Assembly: GCA_965215855.1 (NCBI GenBank)
Contig: CBDCER010000003.1
Span: 1,922,001 to 1,986,000 of the forward strand
From: J027 sp965215855
GTDB lineage: Bacteria; Chloroflexota; Anaerolineae; Aggregatilineales; J027
Reading direction: 5' to 3'
DNA length: 64,000 bases
Part shown: positions 59,874 through 64,000 of the stretch, piece after piece
Layout: each line of letters opens with the position of its first letter
How positions within the stretch are numbered: position 1 is the first letter of the stretch
Position numbers and translations under genes: made by a program
Notes under the pieces: model-generated
Databases searched by the model: none
Told to the model about the DNA's origin: nothing
Seen by the model: the letters and a program-made list of their open reading frames with translations, nothing else

Positions 59874-60209
59874 ATCATCCAGTTCGCCAGAATCCAATGC
59901 TTGTTGAAACGCCCGCCCAACCATGAGAATCTGTTGAATCCACAGCGCCAAATCAGTTTCGTCGCTATCGTCAAGCACCAACGAATCTGGCACCTCATCC
60001 AACATATCCAGCAAGATTTCAGTGCTAAGGCAAGCGATAGCCTGTATCACTGAATCACGGGAGACGGGCGGGGCGCTATCCATTAACTGGTCATACCAAG
60101 CTTCGACAATGGGATGCACTTGCTTACAGGCCGACCCTTCACCAAGTTGCTCATTGGCAAGCTGTTCAATCTCTTCGAGCCATTTAGGGGATTTTTTCTT
60201 ATTGTCCAT
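59868..60209 (-). CDS. Small acidic protein of unknown function
   Basis: 113 residues, helical and acidic, beginning MDNKKKSPKWLEEIEQLANEQLGEGSACKQVHPIVEAWYDQLMD. No membrane segment, signal or known motif. The ATG has GGAGGCAAAT upstream. It is convergent with thiD and lies 65 nt after the rsmH start on the same strand, so it may be transcribed separately. I recognise no family. Confidence 0.72.
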   Translation of the reverse strand: MDNKKKSPKWLEEIEQLANEQLGEGSACKQVHPIVEAWYDQLMDSAPPVSRDSVIQAIACLSTEILLDMLDEVPDSLVLDDSDETDLALWIQQILMVGRAFQQALDSGELDDL

Positions 60210-60274
60210 ATTTGCCTCCCGGAGATTTGTAATGCTACCAGTATACTGGAGACCCGCAAAAAATCATCGGTAGA

Positions 60275-61189
60275 TTATAGGCGTTCGGCAATACGGACTT
60301 TGGCGCTGCGGGCGCGGCGATTATGGGCGACTTCGGCTGCATTGGCAATGATTGGCTTGCGATTTACTAACGCCAGCGTCGGTTGATGGTCACAGGTACA
60401 CACTGGCTGGCGGGGTGGACACAGGCACTCCGTCGACTCTCGCTTGAAATAGTGCTTCACGATGCGATCTTCCAAGCTATGAAAGGTGATAACTGCCAGC
60501 CGCCCGCCTTGTTTCAGACAGCCTAGCGCCATTGGCAGGACGCGTTCCACCGCCCCCAACTCGTCATTAACCACGATGCGAAGTGCCTGAAATATGCGCG
60601 TAGCTGGGTGAATCCTTTTCTCGCCACGCAGATTTAGAGATTCTATTAAGGTGGCGAGTTGGGTTGTGGTTTTGAGTGGACGCGCATCCACAATTGCCCG
60701 CGCAATGCGACGGCTGTGCTTTTCTTCACCATAGCGGAAAAAGATGTCGGCCAAGGCATCAGCGGGTAACTCATTGACCAGGTCCGCCGCAGTGGGGCTA
60801 TCGGCATTGGGATCGAACCGCATATCCAACGGTCCCTGAAGCCGAAAAGCAAAGCCACGTCCAGCGTTATCGAGTTGCATAGACGACAATCCCAGATCGA
60901 GCAGAACACCATCTACATTGCTGAAGTGACTCATTTCCAGATAGCTGGCATGAATCAATTGCAGGCGATCATGATAGACTGCCAGACGTGTTTCAGCGAT
61001 GTGAAGCGCCGCTGGGTCGCGGTCAAAGCCAATCACGCGATTATCAGGGCGAGTTTCCAGAATTGCCTGAGTATGCCCGCCTGCCCCGAGCGTGCCGTCA
61101 ATATAGATTGCTTGAGGGCGTGATTCGACCTGAAGCCCGGTCAGGATGGCTGCTACCATAATTGGCTGGTGCGGAATGTCTGCCATCAA
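60275..61189 (-). CDS. rsmH: 16S rRNA (cytosine-1402-N4)-methyltransferase
   Basis: 304 residues. HQPIMVAAILTGL, YIDGTLGAGGHTQAIL (SAM loop), GVLLDLGLSSMQLDNAGRGFAFRLQGPLDMRFD, ETFRALRI-type IFQALRIVVNDELGAVE and AVITFHSLEDRIVKHYFK are the RsmH signature blocks. In many bacteria it heads the dcw cluster after mraZ; here neither mraZ nor ftsL flanks it. It overlaps the end of the sugar dehydrogenase gene by 4 nt only in coordinates (61186-61189), that gene being upstream on the same strand. Confidence 0.96.
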   Translation of the reverse strand: MMADIPHQPIMVAAILTGLQVESRPQAIYIDGTLGAGGHTQAILETRPDNRVIGFDRDPAALHIAETRLAVYHDRLQLIHASYLEMSHFSNVDGVLLDLGLSSMQLDNAGRGFAFRLQGPLDMRFDPNADSPTAADLVNELPADALADIFFRYGEEKHSRRIARAIVDARPLKTTTQLATLIESLNLRGEKRIHPATRIFQALRIVVNDELGAVERVLPMALGCLKQGGRLAVITFHSLEDRIVKHYFKRESTECLCPPRQPVCTCDHQPTLALVNRKPIIANAAEVAHNRRARSAKVRIAERL

Positions 61190-62328
61190 CTTGCAACCAA
61201 TTGATAGACACCACCCCGATGATCAACGATGTAGATTTCACCACTTAGGTCTTGCCCGAATGAACTGATGCGAATGTCAGTCTCCAGGAAGATACCTCCT
61301 TGCCAGTCGCCATCTTCGTCACGCTGAAGCCACCAGATCGTACCAGTGCAATAGTCACCATACAGATAGACGCCATCCAACTCTGATAGCGCCTCACCTC
61401 GATAGACATAGCCTCCGGTGACCGAACAACCGCCATCACGTCCGTATTCAGCGATGGGGAAAACCATATCCTCAGCTTCATCTCCCCGAAAACTATGTAG
61501 CCCTTCGTAGATATTCCAGCCATAATTCTCACCGCCGGGACTATCTGCTGGCTGAAAGTTGATTTCCTCATACGCGTTCTGGCCCACATCGCCGATGTAA
61601 AGATCACCAGTTGCCATATCGAAGCTGAATCGCCAGGGATTCCGCAGGCCAATCGCCCAGATTTCTGACAACCCATTCGCTTCATCGACAAAGGGATTGT
61701 CGTTTGGAATGGTGTAAGGTGTATCACCATCAACGTCAATTCGCAGCATAGCACCCAATAGCGTGTATGGATCTTGTCCGTTGTTTCGTGGATCTCCAGC
61801 CGAGCCACCATCGCCCATGCCAATATAAAGGTAGCCATCTGGTCCAAAAGCGATCATGCCACCATTGTGATTGCCATAAGGTTGCTCAATTTCGAGGAGG
61901 ATATGTTCGCTCAAAGAATCTGCCTGGTCGGGATCTTCGGCTGATACTTCATAACGAGCAACAACGGTGCGACCATTTGTCAGACGTGTGTAGTTGACAT
62001 AAAAATAGCCATTGTCGACAAAATTCGGGTGCAGTGCCATACCCAACAGCCCCTGTTCATTGGCTACAACACCGGTCAGGTTTGTAATATTCAGAAATGG
62101 CTCGTCCAACACCTGCCCATTCACCATCACCCAAATATGGCCGGGCTGATCCACAATGAAAAATCGCCCGATGTCATCATTTGCTTCCAGAAAATGTACA
62201 GGGCGTTCAAAGCCGGTGGCGATGGGTTGCAGTGTATAGCTGCTACTGCCGGGATTCTGGGCTTGTGAAGTTGGGATAAGCAGCAGCGATAGAACCAGAA
62301 AAATCAATAGGGTACACTTCCGAATCAT
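61186..62328 (-). CDS. Secreted PQQ-dependent sugar dehydrogenase-like beta-propeller
   Basis: 380 residues with a signal peptide (about 1-23, CTLLIFLVLSLLLIPTSQAQ). Six-bladed propeller motifs of the soluble aldose sugar dehydrogenase family are present: NHNGGMIAFGPDGYLYIGMGDGG, LLGAMLRIDVD, EIWAIGLRNPWRFSFD, GDLYIGDVGQNAYEEINF and GENYGWNIYEG. Known enzymes use PQQ and calcium; whether this one binds PQQ is untested. Its stop overlaps the rsmH start by 4 nt (ATGA), so coupling is likely. Confidence 0.88.
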   Translation of the reverse strand: MIRKCTLLIFLVLSLLLIPTSQAQNPGSSSYTLQPIATGFERPVHFLEANDDIGRFFIVDQPGHIWVMVNGQVLDEPFLNITNLTGVVANEQGLLGMALHPNFVDNGYFYVNYTRLTNGRTVVARYEVSAEDPDQADSLSEHILLEIEQPYGNHNGGMIAFGPDGYLYIGMGDGGSAGDPRNNGQDPYTLLGAMLRIDVDGDTPYTIPNDNPFVDEANGLSEIWAIGLRNPWRFSFDMATGDLYIGDVGQNAYEEINFQPADSPGGENYGWNIYEGLHSFRGDEAEDMVFPIAEYGRDGGCSVTGGYVYRGEALSELDGVYLYGDYCTGTIWWLQRDEDGDWQGGIFLETDIRISSFGQDLSGEIYIVDHRGGVYQLVAS

Positions 62329-62476
62329 GATTTATTCCTTCAATGAATCACGAATTCAACACCCAAATTGTAGCGTAAGATCATGAGAAGAGAATAATAA
62401 GTGCTTGCGGCTTGCGGGGTGCTGACAGCAAAAATATAATCTCAGATATATTCATTAACAGTTGAAACGAGACACG

Positions 62477-62797
62477 ATGTCGAACCAGGAACTTGATTTC
62501 GATAAGTTACGTGAAGAAATCAGGCAGCAATTCACACAAGAAAATGGCTATTGGATGGAACGTTTGTTGCACACACATGTTGGTAATCCTGTGGCCGCCC
62601 TCTATACGCAGGTAGAAATCATCCAGCGGGCACTGGAACTCAAGCCAGAAATGGTTCCCGGCGAAGTCGCCAGCTTGAAAGAACGTGTACGGTCAGCCTC
62701 AGACAATATTGTGTTGATTGTTAAAGCATTAGCGGCGGCCTTTCCCAAAGAAGATACTGAGGAGTCGGGCAATGATACTCCGCTTGGGGACCAGTAA
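62477..62797 (+). CDS. Small protein of unknown function
   Basis: 106 residues from the ATG at 62477. N-terminal acidic helix (LDFDKLREEIRQQFTQENGYWMERLLHTHVGN), then VAALYTQVEIIQRALELKPEMVPGEVASLKERV, which resembles a dimerisation/phosphoacceptor-type helix pair without a conserved His phosphosite I can point to. No signal or membrane segment. Its last 69 bases overlap the convergent LSDAT-like gene, so one of the two 3' ends may be mis-set, but both frames look coding. Confidence 0.6.
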   Translation: MSNQELDFDKLREEIRQQFTQENGYWMERLLHTHVGNPVAALYTQVEIIQRALELKPEMVPGEVASLKERVRSASDNIVLIVKALAAAFPKEDTEESGNDTPLGDQ

Positions 62798-63493
62798 TCC
62801 GCGCAGCAAATTGTAGAACTCTTGCGGTGATTGCTGGTTGGTGTCGAAGACCTTGACCACTGCACCCGGGGGGTAGCTAGGCGGAGTTTGGGAAGCCAGG
62901 TCATCGGCGAAGCGTCCACTGCCTTTAAGCGTAACTAATGGTGTATTTCGCTTGGCGTGCATTCCAGCTTCCTTCTCCACAATGCCGCCACCATTAACGA
63001 TCAGTGCCAAGCGGGGAACCGGATGTACATCTGCAATGCTTACCAGTAAGTCCGATTCCTCGCCAAAATCATCAGCTTCGACCAACAAAAAATGGGAATG
63101 TCCAGCATTTAGCGGCCAGCGACCTTCTTCCGGTTCCGGTCCACCAGGATAGGTAATACCTTTGGTGATGGGAAGTCCCAACAGCGGAAATGTGCCATTA
63201 ATGGCCTGGCGAGCCTCGCCGATCAACTTCATGCCACCTGCCTCGGTACCACCATCGACAATGAGTACGCGATGTTCTTCGGCAAAGCAAACTAACCCCT
63301 CAGTGAACAAGCGCGAGAGTTGCTTCAGGTAGTCGTCAGTCATGCCCGCTGCCCCGCTGTGCATAATGATGACAGCCTGATAATCACCAATCTTCACCTG
63401 CTCTAAGGCCCGTTTGGGATCAATATTTGGCTTGACCAGGATTGCCGATGCCTGTTGAGTGCTGCTAAAATGAATCGTTTGTATCTGGCTCAT
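62729..63493 (-). CDS. LSDAT/SLOG-superfamily-like protein
   Basis: 254 residues. QAVIIMHSGAAGMTDDYLKQLSRLF is followed by VLIVDGGTEAGGMKLIGEA, the glycine-rich loop typical of the LSDAT (lysine decarboxylase-like/TRPM N-terminal) branch of the SLOG superfamily. LGLPITKGITYPGG, NAGHSHFLLVEADDFGEESDLL and LIVNGGGIVEKEAGMHAKRNTPLVTLKGSGRFAD fit the remaining Rossmann-like strands. Such domains bind nucleotide-derived ligands. A hydrophobic tail (IIARLLSIFFG) ends the protein. No associated effector gene is adjacent. Confidence 0.72.
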   Translation of the reverse strand: MSQIQTIHFSSTQQASAILVKPNIDPKRALEQVKIGDYQAVIIMHSGAAGMTDDYLKQLSRLFTEGLVCFAEEHRVLIVDGGTEAGGMKLIGEARQAINGTFPLLGLPITKGITYPGGPEPEEGRWPLNAGHSHFLLVEADDFGEESDLLVSIADVHPVPRLALIVNGGGIVEKEAGMHAKRNTPLVTLKGSGRFADDLASQTPPSYPPGAVVKVFDTNQQSPQEFYNLLRGLLVPKRSIIARLLSIFFGKGRR

Positions 63494-63602
63494 GTGGTGC
63501 GCCTTTCTAATTGCACATTATTATGGGAGCATCGCAGAGCAATATTGTACCCCTAATTGTAGGGGGAATATGGTTATCGACAAGCGAAAGCAAACAAAAG
63601 CT

Positions 63603-64000
63603 ATGAGCAGATTAAAGGCAAGAACCCCTAAAGGAATGCGGGACTATCTGCCCGCCAATATGATTAAACGGCGTTATGTATTCGATACAGTCCGTGATGT
63701 GTTTGAAGATTTTGGCTTTGAACCGATCGAAACGCCTGTGCTGGAATTACGAGAGACATTGTTGGGCAGTGACTATGGTGAGGATGCCGAAAAATTAATC
63801 TATTATGCCCAGCATCCTAAAGCCAAAGAAGAGTTGGCGCTGCGCTATGATCTGACGGTGCCATTATGTCGCTTTTTCACCCAACACGAGAATGATGTGC
63901 GTTTGCCTTTCCGTCGTTATCATATCGCTCCTGTGTGGCGTGGCGAACGCCCTCAAAAAGGGCGCTATCGCGAATTCTATCAATGTGATGCTGACATTGT
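63603..64000 (+). CDS. hisS: Histidyl-tRNA synthetase, N-terminal part (runs off the right edge)
   Basis: 132 codons are visible from the ATG at 63603; an in-frame ATG at 63570 with AGGGGGAAT is an alternative start. RTPKGMRDYLP is the HisRS opening, then ETPVLELRETLLG, LALRYDLTVPLCRFF (motif 2 approach) and PVWRGERPQKGRYREFYQCDADI (motif 2 with the catalytic Arg). It charges tRNA-His. A small hairpin (CCCCTA/TAGGGG) lies at about 63551-63566 upstream. Confidence 0.93.
   Translation, partial: MSRLKARTPKGMRDYLPANMIKRRYVFDTVRDVFEDFGFEPIETPVLELRETLLGSDYGEDAEKLIYYAQHPKAKEELALRYDLTVPLCRFFTQHENDVRLPFRRYHIAPVWRGERPQKGRYREFYQCDADI

Noticed and set aside
1..64000. CRISPR arrays, prophage or integrative element borders
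   Set aside because: No regularly spaced repeats, phage structural genes, integrase of phage type or tRNA-linked direct repeats were seen; mobile DNA here is limited to IS elements.

Overview
The window reads as one chromosomal stretch of a bacterium, about half G+C, most likely a member of Chloroflexota (Anaerolineae-like). That placement is an inference from gene content: several FHA-domain proteins with proline/glutamine-rich linkers, a regulator with an N-terminal LuxR-type helix-turn-helix on a STAND/TPR body, a bifunctional FtcD-type fusion, a PPOX/F420-type flavoprotein, a tryptophan T-box leader, and many insertion sequences. No prophage, plasmid or CRISPR features are visible.

Layout. 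1-10354 (minus strand) is an aromatic amino acid block. trpE-trpG lie behind a tRNA-Trp T-box leader with its own promoter. Next comes aroH-aroF-tyrA-aroA-hydrolase-aroE behind a second promoter and a short ORF that encodes a run of Phe/Tyr codons followed by a terminator, i.e. a ribosome-mediated attenuator. An exported SH3 protein and an O-antigen-ligase-like membrane protein follow and run off the left edge. 10376-20929 (plus) holds a perfect inverted repeat, a Nudix hydrolase, a DUF711 protein, a membrane glycosyltransferase, an operon of FHA protein, small unknown domain, glycosidase-like protein and pncC, two nucleoside-type ABC permeases, tRNA-Leu(CAG), a zinc-ribbon protein, mgsA and a tandem nucleotide-cyclase-domain protein whose end abuts an IS.

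20927-28657 holds that IS, a cytochrome c lipoprotein and a surface-glycan set (methyltransferase, O-antigen ligase, polyprenyl-phosphate sugar transferase, TagA/WecG-type transferase, GDP-fucose synthase-like enzyme). 28722-32774 encodes the most unusual protein here: a 1350-residue nucleoside-type ABC ATPase in which both nucleotide-binding domains are interrupted by membrane segments, with an RDD-like domain as a third insertion. An IS4/IS701-like element (33069-34607) lies just upstream of xylA-xylB.

37356-43262 (minus) carries an M23 lipoprotein, FtcD, a PPOX protein and the STAND regulator, followed on the plus strand by a LysE-type exporter. 44113-47327 is an IS1182 element with a 7-bp target duplication inserted flush against an IS3-type element whose orfB is frameshifted. 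47446-64000 is mostly housekeeping and metabolism: FAD oxidoreductase, AmrS-like radical SAM enzyme, acetyltransferase, phosphodiesterase, frr-uppS-fbp, an acyl-CoA carboxylase subunit, two tandem FHA membrane proteins, thiD, rsmH, a PQQ-type sugar dehydrogenase, an LSDAT/SLOG-like protein and the start of hisS.

The strongest candidates for something new are the membrane-interrupted ABC ATPase, the Phe/Tyr leader-peptide attenuator beside a Trp T-box, and an unnamed ~100-residue domain present once alone (14211-14540) and once at the end of the next gene. All calls rest on reading the sequence and recalling family motifs; no searches or foldings were run.
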